The notes under the pieces are model-generated. The model searched no databases. It worked only from the letters and a program-made list of their open reading frames with translations, and had not been told where the DNA came from. A stretch of DNA of 64,000 nucleotides from Streptomyces violens (GTDB lineage: Bacteria > Actinomycetota > Actinomycetes > Streptomycetales > Streptomycetaceae), in the NCBI RefSeq assembly GCF_000717745.1, contig NZ_JOBH01000004.1, positions 310,001-374,000 of the forward strand. Direction: 5' to 3'. Below are positions 1 to 13,105 of the stretch, piece after piece. Numbering within the stretch: position 1 is the stretch's first letter; every line of letters begins with the position of its first letter. The translations under genes and the position numbers were made by a program.

Positions 1-1277
1 CCGAAGTCGTGCCACTGGTCATCGCTGTGGCCGGGCTCAAGGTAGATCCGCGACGGATAGTCCTCGAAGACGCCCTTCGTGCCGCCGAGGCTGTTGATAC
101 GGCTGTAGGGGTGCGGCGTGGAGACGTCGTGCTCCAGGCGGATCACGCGGCCCTTGGCGGTCTGGACGAGGGAGATCGTCCGGTCGCTCTCGATGTACGT
201 CTCCTTCCAGCTCGGGTCGCCGGCCGGCATGTGTTCCTTGCGGTACGCGGCCAGGCCCAGCGCGGGCGTGCCGAAGCTGGAGATCCGTACGGCCCGGTCG
301 CCGCGGTTGACGTCCATGTAGTTGGCGACGGGACCGAACCCGTGGTTGGGGTACAGGTCGCCGCGCAGCCGGGTGTGCCACAGCCGGCGCCACGGGCCCT
401 CGTAGTAGTCCGGGTCGAACATCAGGCCGCGCAGGTCGTGGTTGTAGGCGCCGGCGCCGTGCAGCAGGTCGCCGAAGAGGCCCGCGTGGGCCATCCGCAG
501 TACCCGCATCTCGTTCCGCCCGTAGCAGCAGTTCTCGAGCTGCAGGCAGTGCTTACGGGTCTGTTCGGAGAGGTCGACCAGCTCCCACAGCTCCTCCAGC
601 CGGAGCGCGATCGGGCACTCGACGCCCACGTGCTTGCCGTTGAGCATGGCTGTCTTCGCCATCTCGAAGTGCCAGTCCCAGGGCGTGGCGATGTACACGA
701 AGTCGATGTCGCCGCGCTTGCAGAGGTTCTCGAAGTCGTGGTCGCCGTTGGCGTAGACAGCCGGGGCGGGCTGGCCGGCGTCGGTGACCTTCTTCGCGGC
801 CTTGGCGGTCTTCTCCTTGACCGGGTCGCAGAGCGCCACGACGCGGGTGTTCGGCACGGCGAGGAAGAGGTCGATCATGGAGCCGCCGCGATTGCCGAGG
901 CCGACGATGGCGACGCGTACGGTGCTGCGCCCTTCGAAGGGCACGCCGATCATCGTTCTGCCGCGCCGCTTCGGGGCCGCCGCGGTGTCAGGCGCGGATC
1001 CGGCAGAGACCGGCGTCGCGGCAGTGGCCGGCGTCGCCGCTGCCCCGGCCGCCGACGCCGTTCCCGCGGCCATTCCGGCGAGTCCGAGCCCGGCGCCCGC
1101 GGCGCCCGCGGTCCACAGCACCGAACGGCGGCTCGGACCGGCCCCGTCGGCCGCACGGCTCCCGGCGGCCGTACCGGGCTCGCCACCGGCCGCACCGGGC
1201 CCGCCGTCAGTCGTGCCTGCGCCGTCAGCCGTACCGGCGTCGTGCTCGTCGTGAGGCTCAGGTCGTGCGTCGTGCAT
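1..1277 (-). CDS. Gfo/Idh/MocA-type exported protein, GH109 alpha-N-acetylgalactosaminidase-like (partial, 3' end missing)
   Basis: Runs off the left edge, so the C-terminus is missing; about 425 codons are present. The start is the ATG at 1277 behind GGGAGG. The N-terminus is Ala/Gly-rich with a twin-arginine signal ([15 protein letters not shown]), so the protein is probably exported folded by Tat. A Rossmann-type NAD-binding segment follows ([11 protein letters not shown]), then VGVECPIAL. The segment [18 protein letters not shown] is typical of GH109 enzymes, which use tightly bound NAD in a redox-assisted hydrolysis of alpha-N-acetylgalactosaminides. That substrate is known for the family but cannot be confirmed here. 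It is divergent from the alpha-amylase gene. Another MocA-type oxidoreductase function is possible. Confidence 0.8.
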   Translation of the reverse strand, partial: MHDARPEPHDEHDAGTADGAGTTDGGPGAAGGEPGTAAGSRAADGAGPSRRSVLWTAGAAGAGLGLAGMAAGTASAAGAAATPATAATPVSAGSAPDTAAAPKRRGRTMIGVPFEGRSTVRVAIVGLGNRGGSMIDLFLAVPNTRVVALCDPVKEKTAKAAKKVTDAGQPAPAVYANGDHDFENLCKRGDIDFVYIATPWDWHFEMAKTAMLNGKHVGVECPIALRLEELWELVDLSEQTRKHCLQLENCCYGRNEMRVLRMAHAGLFGDLLHGAGAYNHDLRGLMFDPDYYEGPWRRLWHTRLRGDLYPNHGFGPVANYMDVNRGDRAVRISSFGTPALGLAAYRKEHMPAGDPSWKETYIESDRTISLVQTAKGRVIRLEHDVSTPHPYSRINSLGGTKGVFEDYPSRIYLEPGHSDDQWHDF

Positions 1278-1402
1278 GGGTCCTCCCGGGGTGCGGATGG
1301 GGCGCGGCGAATACGTCCAAGCTCGAAGAGGACCTTGGTGGTTGAGACCAGTGGGCCACAAGGGGGCTCATTGGACTCCTGCGGCGAGTTCTTGGACTCT
1401 TC

Positions 1403-1430
1403 TCTTGCGCAAGATTCTGGAAATTCTTGC
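1403..1430. promoter_or_regulatory. MalR/Reg1-like operator upstream of the alpha-amylase
   Basis: TCTTGC units stand at 1403-1408 and 1425-1430. The first forms a perfect palindrome with GCAAGA at 1409-1414. A looser TTCTTGG stands at 1389-1395, and a -35-like TTGACG at 1439-1444. Streptomyces amylase and chitinase promoters carry repeats of this CTTGCA type, bound by the LacI-family repressor MalR (Reg1). The match to that known pattern is by eye; no -10 box is convincing. Confidence 0.5.
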
Positions 1431-1554
1431 GGGATGCCTTGACGTGTTCACTTCGTAAAGGCAGGCTCCCTCGCGGAATCCCCCCACGGCGGCCCGGCGC
1501 GTGGCTGCCTTCGTGGACGCGTCCCCCACCGCGTCCGTGTGAAGAAGGAGCCGC

Positions 1555-2934
1555 ATGTTGCATCAACGATCCCGAATACTCGGTGGCACGCTGGCCGGCG
1601 TGCTCGTCGCTGCCGGCCTCGCGACCCTGGCGCCCTGGCAGTCGCAGGCCACCCCGCCCGGCGAAAAGACCGTCACCGCCACGCTGTTCGAGCGGCCGTA
1701 CGCGGACGTCGGCAGGGCCTGCACCGACCAGCTCGGCCCGGCCGGGTACGGCTATGTCGAGGTCTCACCCGCCTCGGAACACATCAAGGGCGACCAGTGG
1801 TGGACGTCGTACCAGCCGGTGAGTTACAAGATCGCGGGCCGGCTCGGCGACCGCGACGCCTTCGCCGCCATGGTCTCCGCCTGTCACAAAGCCGGAGTCA
1901 AGGTCATCGCCGACGCCGTCATCAACCACATGTCCTCCGGGTCCGGCACGGGCACCGGCGGCACGCAGTACACGAAGTACGGCTATCCCGGGTACTACCA
2001 GGACCAGGACTTCCACTCCTGCCGCAAGGACATCTCCGACTACGGCAACCGCGACAACGTGCAGAACTGCGAACTCGTGGGGCTGGCGGACCTGGACACC
2101 GGCAGCGACGCCGTCCGCACCACCATCGCCAAGTACCTCGACGACCTGCGCTCACTCGGCGTCGACGGCTTCCGCATCGACGCAGCGAAGCACATGGCGG
2201 CCGACGACATGGCCGCGATCAAGGGAAAGATGAGCGACCCGGGTTTCTGGGTCTCCGAAGTCATCTACGGAGGCGGCGAGGCGGTCCAGCCGGAGGAGTA
2301 CACGGAGATCGGCGACGTCGATGAGTTCCGTTACGGGGGGCACCTCAAGAGCGCCTTCCAAGGAGGCAGCATCGCCCAGTTGAAGTCCGTCGCCGACGGC
2401 AAGCTCAGCAGCGGGCCGGCACGGACCTTTGTCGACAACTGGGACACCGAGCGCAACGGTTCGACGCTCACGTACAAGGACGGCGCGACGTACACGCTCG
2501 CGAATGTCTTCATGCTGGCCTCGCCCTACGGCTCGCCCAACGTCTTCTCCGGCTACGAGTGGTCCGACAAGGACGCGGGTCCGCCCAGCGGCGCCGACGG
2601 CTGGACGGACATGCACGCGAAGCAGGAGATCACCGGCCTGGTCGGGTTCCGTAACGCGGTCGGCGACGCCGAGTTGACCGACTGGTGGGACAACGGGTCC
2701 AGCGCAATCGCCTTCGGACGCGGCGACAAGGGTTTCGTCGCCCTCAACGCAGGCGACGGCGAGCTGTCCGAGACCTTCGCGACGCCGCTGCCCGCCGGTA
2801 CGTACTGCAACGTCGCAAAGGCCGCGCCGGACTCCTGCGACGGCAACACCGTCACGGTCGGCGACGACGGCAAGGCACAGCTGACCGTGCCCGCGAAGGG
2901 CGCGGTGGCCCTGCACGTGGGCGCCAAGAGCTGA
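1555..2934 (+). CDS. Secreted alpha-amylase (GH13)
   Basis: 459 aa; ATG preceded by AAGGAG. A Sec-type signal peptide covers about residues 1-32 (basic start, hydrophobic stretch, then a polar region). The GH13 regions are present in order: region I DAVINH (120-125), region [11 protein letters not shown] with nucleophile Asp209, region III EVIY with acid/base Glu235, and region IV FVDNWD with Asp297. It cleaves internal alpha-1,4 bonds of starch outside the cell. The length fits the catalytic core plus a short beta domain; there is no C-terminal starch-binding domain as found in longer Streptomyces amylases. Region IV has Trp296 where most amylases have His. The upstream repeats suggest malto-oligosaccharide induction. 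Confidence 0.95.
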   Translation: MLHQRSRILGGTLAGVLVAAGLATLAPWQSQATPPGEKTVTATLFERPYADVGRACTDQLGPAGYGYVEVSPASEHIKGDQWWTSYQPVSYKIAGRLGDRDAFAAMVSACHKAGVKVIADAVINHMSSGSGTGTGGTQYTKYGYPGYYQDQDFHSCRKDISDYGNRDNVQNCELVGLADLDTGSDAVRTTIAKYLDDLRSLGVDGFRIDAAKHMAADDMAAIKGKMSDPGFWVSEVIYGGGEAVQPEEYTEIGDVDEFRYGGHLKSAFQGGSIAQLKSVADGKLSSGPARTFVDNWDTERNGSTLTYKDGATYTLANVFMLASPYGSPNVFSGYEWSDKDAGPPSGADGWTDMHAKQEITGLVGFRNAVGDAELTDWWDNGSSAIAFGRGDKGFVALNAGDGELSETFATPLPAGTYCNVAKAAPDSCDGNTVTVGDDGKAQLTVPAKGAVALHVGAKS

Positions 2935-2962
2935 ACACACGCACCCCCACCCGTACACGTAC

Positions 2963-2993
2963 GACGCGGCCCGTCGCTCAGGCGGGCCGCGTC
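2963..2993. terminator. Bidirectional hairpin between convergent genes
   Basis: An 11-bp perfect inverted repeat (GACGCGGCCCG at 2963-2973, complement at 2983-2993) with a 9-nt loop. It lies just after the amylase stop and overlaps the stop codon of the convergent dehydrogenase gene. No T-tract follows, as is common in Streptomyces. Confidence 0.7.
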
Positions 2994-5920
2994 GCCCGTT
3001 CCAGTTCCAGCAGCACCGAGTAGTACCCCCGGCCCTCCGTCGCGTGGTCCATGCCCACCTCGCACATGCGGTTCGCCGACAGATGCGCATCGAAGTGACG
3101 GGACGTCACCTCGGCTGCCTCCCGGGCCGTCGCCGCCTCGGTCAGCTCCTTGTGCAGCATCCCGCGGTCGCCCGCGAAGGCGCAGCAGCCCGCGTCGTCC
3201 GGTACCACGACCTCCTGGGCGCACGCCTCGGCGACCGTACGGAGCTGCGCCTCGTCGCCCAGGTGGCGCATCGAACAAGTGGGGTGCAGCACTACGGAGC
3301 CTGCGGTCCGCACCACCTCCAGGTGCGGCAGCAGCTCATCGGCCGCCCAGACGACGGAGTCCACGACGGTCAGCTCGGCATGCAGTTGCTTGTTGTCCTC
3401 GGTGAGGTACGGGACGACCTCGTGGGCGATGCCGAGGGTGCAGGACGAGGCGTCCACGACGAGGGGGAGGCGGCCGCCCGCGGTCCAGCCCCAGGCGGCC
3501 TCCACGATGCGGTTCGCCATCACGGCGTTGCCCTCGTCGTACCCCTTGGAGTGCCAGATCGTGGCGCAGCAGGTGCCCGTGACGTCGTCGGGGATCCAGA
3601 CCGGCTTGCCGGCCCGCCGGGAGACCGCGACGACGGCCTCGGGGAGCGAGGGGCCCTCGTACCCGTCCGGTTCGCCGAAGATCCGGTTGACGCACGCCGG
3701 GTAGTAGACCGCGACCGCGTCCTGCTTACGGGTGGGCGGAAGCCGGCGGGCCGCGGCGCCCGGGAGCTCGGGCAGCCAGCGCGGTACGAGATCGGGGCGT
3801 ACGGCCTTGCGGGCGGCGTCCGTCACGGTCTCCAGCAGCCGGTCGCCGAGCCTGTCGCCGATCCGGTCCGCCGCGGCGACCGCGAGCCGTGCCGCCGCCT
3901 CGACCGCCTTGAAGCGCTTGGCGGCGAGCGCGGCGGCCTTCTCCTCGCGCGGGGAGTGCCGGTGGTGCCGGAAGTCCTTCATCATCGCGCCGGTGTCGAT
4001 GCCGACCGGGCAGGCCAGTTTGCAGGTCGAGTCGCCCGCGCAGGTGTCGATCGCGTCGTATCCGTACGCGTCAAGGAGCGCGCCGGTGACGGGCGAGTCC
4101 GGGCGCTGGCGCATCATCTCGCGGCGCAGCACGATGCGTTGGCGGGGCGTGGTGGTGAGGTTGCGGCTGGGGCAGACCGGCTCGCAGAAGCCGCACTCGA
4201 TGCAGGGGTCGGCGACCGCCTCGACCTCGGGGATGGTCTTCAGGCCGCGGAGATGGGCCCTGGGGTCGCGATCCAGGATGACGCGCGGGGCGAGGATGCC
4301 GTGCGGGTCGAACAGGTCCTTGATCCGCCACATCAGGTCCGTCGCTCGCGGTCCCCACTCCAGCTCCAGGAAGGGCGCGATGTTGCGTCCGGTGGCGTGC
4401 TCGGCCTTGAGTGAGCCGTCGAAGCGCTCCACGGTCATCCGGCAGAACTCGTCCATGAAGGCCGCGTAGCGCGCCACGTCCTCGGGTTTCGCGGCGTTGA
4501 ACGCGAGGAGGAAGTGCAGGTTGCCGTGGGCGGCGTGGCCGGCGACGGCGGCGTCGAAGCCGTGCCGTGCCTGCAGCTCCAGCAGCGCCGTGCAGGCGTC
4601 CGCGAGCTGTGCGGGCGGTACGGCGAAGTCCTCGGTGAGCAGCGTCGTACCGGAGGGCCGGGAGCCGCCGACCGCGGTGACGAACGCCTTGCGTGCCTTC
4701 CAGTAGCCCGCGATCGTGCCCGGGTCGCGGGTGAACTCGTTGGTGACGGACTCGACCGGCGCGACCAGTTCCAGGTCGCTCAGCACCTGTTGGGCGGCCT
4801 CTTCGAACGCTGCCTGACGTTCTTCGTCCGGGGCGCGGAACTCCACGAGCAGCGCGGTCGTTTCCGTGGGGAGTGCCGCCCAGTCGGCGGGTACTCCGGC
4901 GACGCGGACCGAGGCGCGCAGCGTGTTGCCGTCCATCAGCTCCACGGCGAGCGCGCCCGCTTCGGTGAAGCGCGGGACGGCGGCGGCCGCGGCCCGCAGA
5001 TCGGGGAAGAAGAGCAATGCGGTGGAGGTGCAGCGGTCCAGGGGCAGGGTGTCGAATACCGTCTCGGCGATGAAGCCGAGCGTGCCCTGCGACCCGACGA
5101 TCAGGCCGCGCAGGATCTCGACAGGGGTGGCGCCGTCGAGGAAGGCGTCGAGCCGGTAGCCGTTGGTGTTCTTGAGTTCGTACTTGGCGCGGATGCGGGC
5201 GACCAGCTCGGGGTCCGCCTCGATCTCCGCCTTCAGGGCCAGCAGCCCGTCGCACAGGGCCGGTTCGGCGTGGGCCAGCTCCTCGTCGGCGGCCGGGTCG
5301 GCGGTGTCCACGACCGTGCCTGACGGCAGTACGACGGTGGCGGAGGCGAGCGTGCGGTAGGAGTTCCGGGTGGTGCCTGCCGTCATACCGGAGGCGTTGT
5401 TGGCGACGACGCCGCCCACGGTGCAGGCGATGGCGCTGGCGGGGTCGGGGCCGAGCAGCCGGCCGTGGCGGGCCAGCGTGGTGTTGGCCCGGACGACGGT
5501 CGTCCCCGGGCCGATGCGGGCCTGCTCGCCGTTGCCCAGTACCTCGATGCCGGCCCAGTGGCGGCGCACGTCGACGAGGATGTCCTCGCCCTGCGCCTGA
5601 CCGTTGAGGGAGGTGCCGGCGGCGCGCAGGACGACCTTGCGGCCGTGGCCGTGCGCGTAGGAGAAGACCGCCGAGATGTCATCGATGTCCTCGGCGAGCA
5701 CGACCACCTGGGGGACGAACCGGTAGGGGCTCGCGTCCGAGGCGTACTTCACCAGGTCGGAGAGGCCGTGCAGCACCTTCTCCGGGCCGAGCAGGGCGGT
5801 CAGGTCGCCGCGCAGCGGCTCGGGCGTCCCGGACGCCTGCTCGTCGGCCACCCGGTCGACGGCCGGGCCCTCGGTCGTGGTGGGGCGCAGTACGGTCGGC
5901 TCCGGCTCCAGCAACGGCAT
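2978..5920 (-). CDS. Fused FAD-linked oxidase / Fe-S (CCG-domain) dehydrogenase, D-lactate or glycolate dehydrogenase-like
   Basis: 980 aa; ATG behind GAGGAG. The N-terminal half is an FAD_binding_4/GlcD-type flavoprotein (about residues 60-550) with the VGGVVANNASGM motif. Two 4Fe-4S clusters follow (CIECGFCEPVCP near 577, CAGDSTCKLACPVG near 625). The C-terminus carries two CCG-type half-domains (CCATIW near 783, CCAFAG near 911), as in GlpC/LutA-like subunits. Such fusions oxidise 2-hydroxy acids, usually D-lactate or D-2-hydroxyglutarate, and pass electrons to the respiratory chain. The exact substrate is not readable. It is a single-gene counterpart of the three-gene lut system about 7 kb away. 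Confidence 0.88.
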   Translation of the reverse strand: MPLLEPEPTVLRPTTTEGPAVDRVADEQASGTPEPLRGDLTALLGPEKVLHGLSDLVKYASDASPYRFVPQVVVLAEDIDDISAVFSYAHGHGRKVVLRAAGTSLNGQAQGEDILVDVRRHWAGIEVLGNGEQARIGPGTTVVRANTTLARHGRLLGPDPASAIACTVGGVVANNASGMTAGTTRNSYRTLASATVVLPSGTVVDTADPAADEELAHAEPALCDGLLALKAEIEADPELVARIRAKYELKNTNGYRLDAFLDGATPVEILRGLIVGSQGTLGFIAETVFDTLPLDRCTSTALLFFPDLRAAAAAVPRFTEAGALAVELMDGNTLRASVRVAGVPADWAALPTETTALLVEFRAPDEERQAAFEEAAQQVLSDLELVAPVESVTNEFTRDPGTIAGYWKARKAFVTAVGGSRPSGTTLLTEDFAVPPAQLADACTALLELQARHGFDAAVAGHAAHGNLHFLLAFNAAKPEDVARYAAFMDEFCRMTVERFDGSLKAEHATGRNIAPFLELEWGPRATDLMWRIKDLFDPHGILAPRVILDRDPRAHLRGLKTIPEVEAVADPCIECGFCEPVCPSRNLTTTPRQRIVLRREMMRQRPDSPVTGALLDAYGYDAIDTCAGDSTCKLACPVGIDTGAMMKDFRHHRHSPREEKAAALAAKRFKAVEAAARLAVAAADRIGDRLGDRLLETVTDAARKAVRPDLVPRWLPELPGAAARRLPPTRKQDAVAVYYPACVNRIFGEPDGYEGPSLPEAVVAVSRRAGKPVWIPDDVTGTCCATIWHSKGYDEGNAVMANRIVEAAWGWTAGGRLPLVVDASSCTLGIAHEVVPYLTEDNKQLHAELTVVDSVVWAADELLPHLEVVRTAGSVVLHPTCSMRHLGDEAQLRTVAEACAQEVVVPDDAGCCAFAGDRGMLHKELTEAATAREAAEVTSRHFDAHLSANRMCEVGMDHATEGRGYYSVLLELERATRPA

Positions 5921-5972
5921 GGCTTCTCCTCGTAGGCGGCCCGTCGGTAGCGGCCCATCGGTCCAGCGTCGT

Positions 5973-6443
5973 TCAGCAGCGCCGCCCCGGCTCGTCGACC
6001 AGGGTGGACAGCAGCCCGCCGAGCAGCTCGCGCTGGTCGGCGGTCAATGGAGCCAGGATGTCCTCCGCGGCGGCCCGGCGCGCGCTTCGCAGCGCCCCGA
6101 GTGTCGTCCGGCCGGTCTCGGTCATCTCGATCCGCACGACCCGTCGGTTGGCCGGGTCCGGCACCCGGCGTACGGCGTCCGCCGCCTCCAGCGCGTCCAC
6201 GAGGGTGGTCACCGCGCGCGGTACGACGTCCAGGCGGGCGGCCAGGTCGGCCATCCGGGGTGGGGTGTCGCAGTGCGCCACGATGCGCAGCAGCCGGGAC
6301 TGCGCGGGGGTGAGGGCGAGCGGTTCGAGGTGCCGCTTCTGCGCGCGGTGCATCCGCCGGGTGAGCCGTACCAGCTGTTCGGCGAGGTCGGTGTCGGGGG
6401 CGGTGCCGGTGCCGGGGCGTGGGCCGGTCTGGGGGGAGGACAT
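5973..6443 (-). CDS. MarR-family transcriptional regulator
   Basis: 156 aa with a MarR-type winged helix: a helix-turn-helix around ARLDVVPRAVTTLVDALEAAD and a wing ending RRVVRIEMTETGR. It is divergent from the ABC exporter gene, with a palindrome between them, the usual arrangement for a local repressor of an efflux pump that responds to a small ligand. No strong ribosome site precedes the ATG; the ATG chosen gives the usual family length. Confidence 0.88.
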   Translation of the reverse strand: MSSPQTGPRPGTGTAPDTDLAEQLVRLTRRMHRAQKRHLEPLALTPAQSRLLRIVAHCDTPPRMADLAARLDVVPRAVTTLVDALEAADAVRRVPDPANRRVVRIEMTETGRTTLGALRSARRAAAEDILAPLTADQRELLGGLLSTLVDEPGRRC

Positions 6444-6468
6444 GCCGGGAGGCTATCAGGACCATGTT

Positions 6469-6491
6469 CATTGTGAGTATAGGTAACAATG
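6469..6491. promoter_or_regulatory. Probable MarR operator between regulator and ABC exporter
   Basis: CATTGT at 6469-6474 and ACAATG at 6486-6491 form an inverted repeat around a TATAGG/TATACT core that could be a -10 box on either strand. The AT-rich palindrome stands out in GC-rich surroundings, 26 bp from the marR start. Assignment to this regulator is inferred from position. Confidence 0.5.
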
Positions 6492-6599
6492 GGCTACCCT
6501 CGGCAGGCGTCCGGGTCCGGCGCGGCCCGCCGCAATCCCGGAATCCGCCCGCCGATTCCCGGCAGCCGCCCGTCGGCCCCGATCACCCGAAGGAGCTCA

Positions 6600-8447
6600 T
6601 TGCGTCCCGACACCATTGACTGGACCCCGCCGCCCAAGGAAGAGCAGCAGCCCGTCCAGGTACGGCGGATCCTCCGCCTCTTCCGGCCCTACCGCGGCCG
6701 GCTGGCCCTGGTGGGCCTGCTGGTGGCCGCCGCCTCGCTGGTCTCCGTCGCCTCGCCGTTCCTGCTGCGCGCGGTCCTCGACGTGGCGATCCCGGAACGG
6801 CGCACCGGACTGCTGAGCCTGCTCGCCCTCGGCATGATCGTCACGGCCGTGATGAACAGCGTCTTCGGGGTGCTGCAGACGCTGATCTCCACCACCGTCG
6901 GCCAGCGCGTCATGCACGACCTGCGGACCGGCGTCTACGCCAAGCTGCAGCGGATGCCGCTGGCGTTCTTCACCCGGACGCGCACGGGCGAGGTGCAGTC
7001 CCGTATCGCCAACGACATCGGCGGCATGCAGGCCACCGTCACCTCCACCGCGACCTCCCTGGTCTCCAACCTCACCAGCGTCGTCGCCACCGTCGTGGCC
7101 ATGCTGGCCCTGGACTGGCGGCTCACCCTGGTCTCCCTCCTGCTGCTCCCGCTGTTCGTCTGGGTCAGCCGGCGGGTCGGCAACGAGCGCAAGCGGATCA
7201 CCACCCAGCGGCAGAAGCAGATGGCCACGATGTCCGCGATGGTCACCGAATCGCTCTCCGTCTCCGGCATCCTGCTCGGCCGCACGATGGGCCGCGCCGA
7301 CTCGCTCACCGAGAACTTCACCAAGGAATCCGAACGGCTGGTCGGCCTGGAGATCCGCGCCAACATGGCGGGCCGCTGGCGGATGGCCACCATCGGCATC
7401 GTCATGGCCGCCATGCCCGCGCTGATCTACTGGGCGGCGGGCCTCGTCCTCCAGCTCGGCGGCCCGGTCTTCTCCATCGGCACGCTCGTCGCCTTCGTCT
7501 CCCTCCAGCAGGGCCTGCTGCGCCCGACGGTCTCGCTGCTCACCACCGGCGTGCAGATGCAGACCTCGCTCGCGCTCTTCCAGCGCATCTTCGAATACCT
7601 CGACCTGCCGGTGGCCATCACCGAGCCCGAGAAGCCGGTGCGGCTGGCGGCGCCCCGCGGCGAGGTCCGCTTCGAGGACGTGACGTTCACGTACGACCCG
7701 GCCGCCGCGCCCACCCTGACCGGCATCGACCTGACCGTTCCGGCGGGCGGCAGCCTCGCCGTCGTCGGCCCGACCGGCAGCGGCAAGTCCACGCTCAGCT
7801 ATCTGGTGCCGCGGCTGTACGACGTGACCGGCGGTCGCGTCACCCTGGACGGGGTGGACGTCCGCGAGCTGGACTTCGACACGCTCGCCCGTTCGGTGGG
7901 CGTGGTCTCCCAGGAGACCTACCTCTTCCACGCCTCCGTCGCCGACAACCTGCGCTTCGCCAAGCCCGACGCGACCGACGAGGAAATCCTCCGCGCCGCG
8001 CGGGCCGCCCAGATCCACGACCACATCGCCGGTCTGCCGGACGGCTACGACACCCTCGTGGGCGAGCGCGGCTACCGCTTCTCCGGCGGCGAGAAGCAGC
8101 GCCTGGCCATCGCCCGCACCATCCTGCGCGACCCGCCGGTGCTGGTACTGGACGAGGCCACCAGCGCGCTGGACACCCGTACCGAGCACGCCGTACAGCA
8201 GGCCATCGACGAGCTCTCGGCGGGCCGTACGACGATCACCATCGCGCACCGCCTCTCCACCGTCCGCGACGCCGACCAGATCGTCGTCCTGGACGCGGGC
8301 CGGATCGCCGAGCGCGGCACGCACGAGGAGCTGCTGGCCGCCGACGGCCGGTACGCCGCCCTCGTACGGCGCGACGCCGAGGAACCCGTGCCCCCGTCCC
8401 CCGACGGCCCGGAACCGCTCTCCCCGTCGCGCGCCGCCCTCTCCTAA
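6600..8447 (+). CDS. ABC transporter, fused permease and ATPase (exporter half-transporter)
   Basis: 615 aa from the TTG at 6600, chosen because AGGAG lies 4 nt upstream and the 37 extra residues from the in-frame ATG at 6489 are Pro/Arg-rich and unlike the family. The N-terminal half has six hydrophobic segments of an ABC exporter domain. The C-terminal ATPase shows Walker A GPTGSGKST (near 390), signature FSGGEKQR (near 493) and Walker B VLVLDEATSALD followed by the switch His in IAHRLST. Such proteins work as dimers and export lipids, peptides or drugs. The divergent MarR gene suggests ligand-induced efflux. Substrate unknown. Confidence 0.92.
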   Translation: MRPDTIDWTPPPKEEQQPVQVRRILRLFRPYRGRLALVGLLVAAASLVSVASPFLLRAVLDVAIPERRTGLLSLLALGMIVTAVMNSVFGVLQTLISTTVGQRVMHDLRTGVYAKLQRMPLAFFTRTRTGEVQSRIANDIGGMQATVTSTATSLVSNLTSVVATVVAMLALDWRLTLVSLLLLPLFVWVSRRVGNERKRITTQRQKQMATMSAMVTESLSVSGILLGRTMGRADSLTENFTKESERLVGLEIRANMAGRWRMATIGIVMAAMPALIYWAAGLVLQLGGPVFSIGTLVAFVSLQQGLLRPTVSLLTTGVQMQTSLALFQRIFEYLDLPVAITEPEKPVRLAAPRGEVRFEDVTFTYDPAAAPTLTGIDLTVPAGGSLAVVGPTGSGKSTLSYLVPRLYDVTGGRVTLDGVDVRELDFDTLARSVGVVSQETYLFHASVADNLRFAKPDATDEEILRAARAAQIHDHIAGLPDGYDTLVGERGYRFSGGEKQRLAIARTILRDPPVLVLDEATSALDTRTEHAVQQAIDELSAGRTTITIAHRLSTVRDADQIVVLDAGRIAERGTHEELLAADGRYAALVRRDAEEPVPPSPDGPEPLSPSRAALS

Positions 8448-8457
8448 GCTCGGGCCC

Positions 8458-9090
8458 ATGCTCCTCTGGATCAACGGACCCTTCGGCGGCGGCAAGACGC
8501 AGACCGCGCACGAGCTCCGGCGGCGCCTCCCCGGCAGCGTGGTCTGCGACCCCGAGCACATCGGCTTCGGCCTGCACCGGACGCTGCCGCCCGGGCTGCG
8601 CGGTGACTTCCAGGACCTGCCCGCCTGGCGGCAGGGGGTGTACGAAGTGCTGGACCGGGCGCTGGACGGGCACGACGGCACGGTGATCGTCCCGATGACG
8701 GTCGTGGAACCGGCCTACTTCCGCGAGACCGTCGGCCGGCTGCGCGACAGCGGCCACGACGTGCGGCACTTCGCCCTGCTGGCGGACCGCCGAACGGTGC
8801 TGCGGCGGCTGCGCGAGCGCGCCGTCGGCCGTGCCCTCCATTTCCTCGTGGGCCAGTACGCGCCCCCACGTCACGAGACCTTCGCGGTGCGGCGGCTGGA
8901 CCGGTGCCTGGAGCAGTTGGCGAAACCGGAGTTCGCCGAGCACCTGTGGACCGACCGCCGCACGGTCCCGGAGGTGGCCGACCGCATCGCCGCCTCCGCC
9001 GGCCTGCGGCTGACCCCGAACACCGACGGCCCCCTCCGGGGAAGGCTCCGCCGGGCCGGCGTCGGCCTCCGCCACATCCGCTTCGACTGA
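8458..9090 (+). CDS. TmrB-like P-loop ATP-binding protein
   Basis: 210 aa, starting 10 bp after the ABC gene, so probably co-transcribed. Walker A is GPFGGGKT at residues 7-14. The order of conserved pieces (WINGPFGGGKTQTAHEL, CDPEHIGFGL, DFQDLPAWR, VIVPMTVVEP, RLDRCLEQL, LRHIRF at the end) follows Bacillus TmrB, an ATP-binding membrane-associated protein that gives tunicamycin resistance. Actinomycete members of this family are common and mostly uncharacterised, so a resistance role is only a guess; a small-molecule kinase is equally possible. Confidence 0.75.
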   Translation: MLLWINGPFGGGKTQTAHELRRRLPGSVVCDPEHIGFGLHRTLPPGLRGDFQDLPAWRQGVYEVLDRALDGHDGTVIVPMTVVEPAYFRETVGRLRDSGHDVRHFALLADRRTVLRRLRERAVGRALHFLVGQYAPPRHETFAVRRLDRCLEQLAKPEFAEHLWTDRRTVPEVADRIAASAGLRLTPNTDGPLRGRLRRAGVGLRHIRFD

Positions 9091-9150
9091 CCGGGGCGCC
9101 CGCACCTCAAGACGGCGACCACGGGGCTCGCCGAGAACCAGCGGCAGCGC

Positions 9151-12372
<3,222 letters not shown>

Positions 12373-12448
12373 TCAGGATCGAACGCAACCCATAGCCAAC
12401 ACAAGCCTCACGTACGCCATTTCGCTCAGAAGCTCACTCGGGCACCTC

Positions 12449-13105
12449 TCATAGCGGCGCTCGTGACGTCACCAGGACCACCTCCAGGGTCCGCGGCCCG
12501 TGCACGCCCTCCACCCGGTCCAGCTCGATGTCGCTCGTCGCGGACGGACCGGAGATCCAGGTCAGCGGGCGCCGCGGAGCCAGCCGCTCCAGCGCCTGCG
12601 GTACCGACGCCACGACCTGCTCCGGCACCCGTACGACGCAGATGTGATGGTCCGGTACGAGCGTGATGCGGCGGCGGCCCTGGTCCGGGCTGCCGTCCAG
12701 AACGATCGTCCCGGTTTCGGCGATGGCGACCGCGCTGCCCGTCACCACGCTGTCCACCGCGTCCAGTTCGCCGGGCGTCGTCTCCGGTACGTCCGGCACC
12801 ACTTCCAGGTCACAGTCCGCCAGCCACTCCGGCGGCAGCCCCGCAGGCGCCACCACTGACCGCGACCCCCGCTCACCCAGCAGATGCGCGAGCAGCCCCG
12901 GCAGCCCGGCGGCGTCGATGTCGTGGACGATCGCGCGGTAGTCCGCGAGGTTCTCCGCCAGCTGCTGCACGATGTCGTCCGTGGGGAGTTCGCCGTGTGA
13001 TCGCAGATAGTCCCTCGGTACCGCGGTCTCCTCGGGGCCCGCGGCCCGAGGCACGTCCGCCAGTGCCCGGCGCACCCGCGCCAACACCACGTCCCGGCTG
13101 CTCAC
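12449..13105 (-). CDS. lutC: Lactate utilization protein C (LutC/YkgG)
   Basis: 218 aa from the GTG at 13105, which overlaps the lutB stop by 4 bp (GTGA), so translation is coupled. It has the LUD-domain pattern: a central ELDAVDSVVTGSAVAIAETGTIVLDG and a C-terminal LVPDHHICVV. LutC is the third subunit of the LutABC complex, which oxidises L-lactate to pyruvate at the membrane. An in-frame start farther upstream would overlap lutB extensively and is rejected. Confidence 0.9.
   Translation of the reverse strand: MSSRDVVLARVRRALADVPRAAGPEETAVPRDYLRSHGELPTDDIVQQLAENLADYRAIVHDIDAAGLPGLLAHLLGERGSRSVVAPAGLPPEWLADCDLEVVPDVPETTPGELDAVDSVVTGSAVAIAETGTIVLDGSPDQGRRRITLVPDHHICVVRVPEQVVASVPQALERLAPRRPLTWISGPSATSDIELDRVEGVHGPRTLEVVLVTSRAPL

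Noticed and set aside
6489..6599. Upstream ATG start for the ABC transporter
   Set aside because: The 37 extra residues are Pro/Arg-rich, and the ATG lies within the presumed operator; TTG 6600 has a proper AGGAG.
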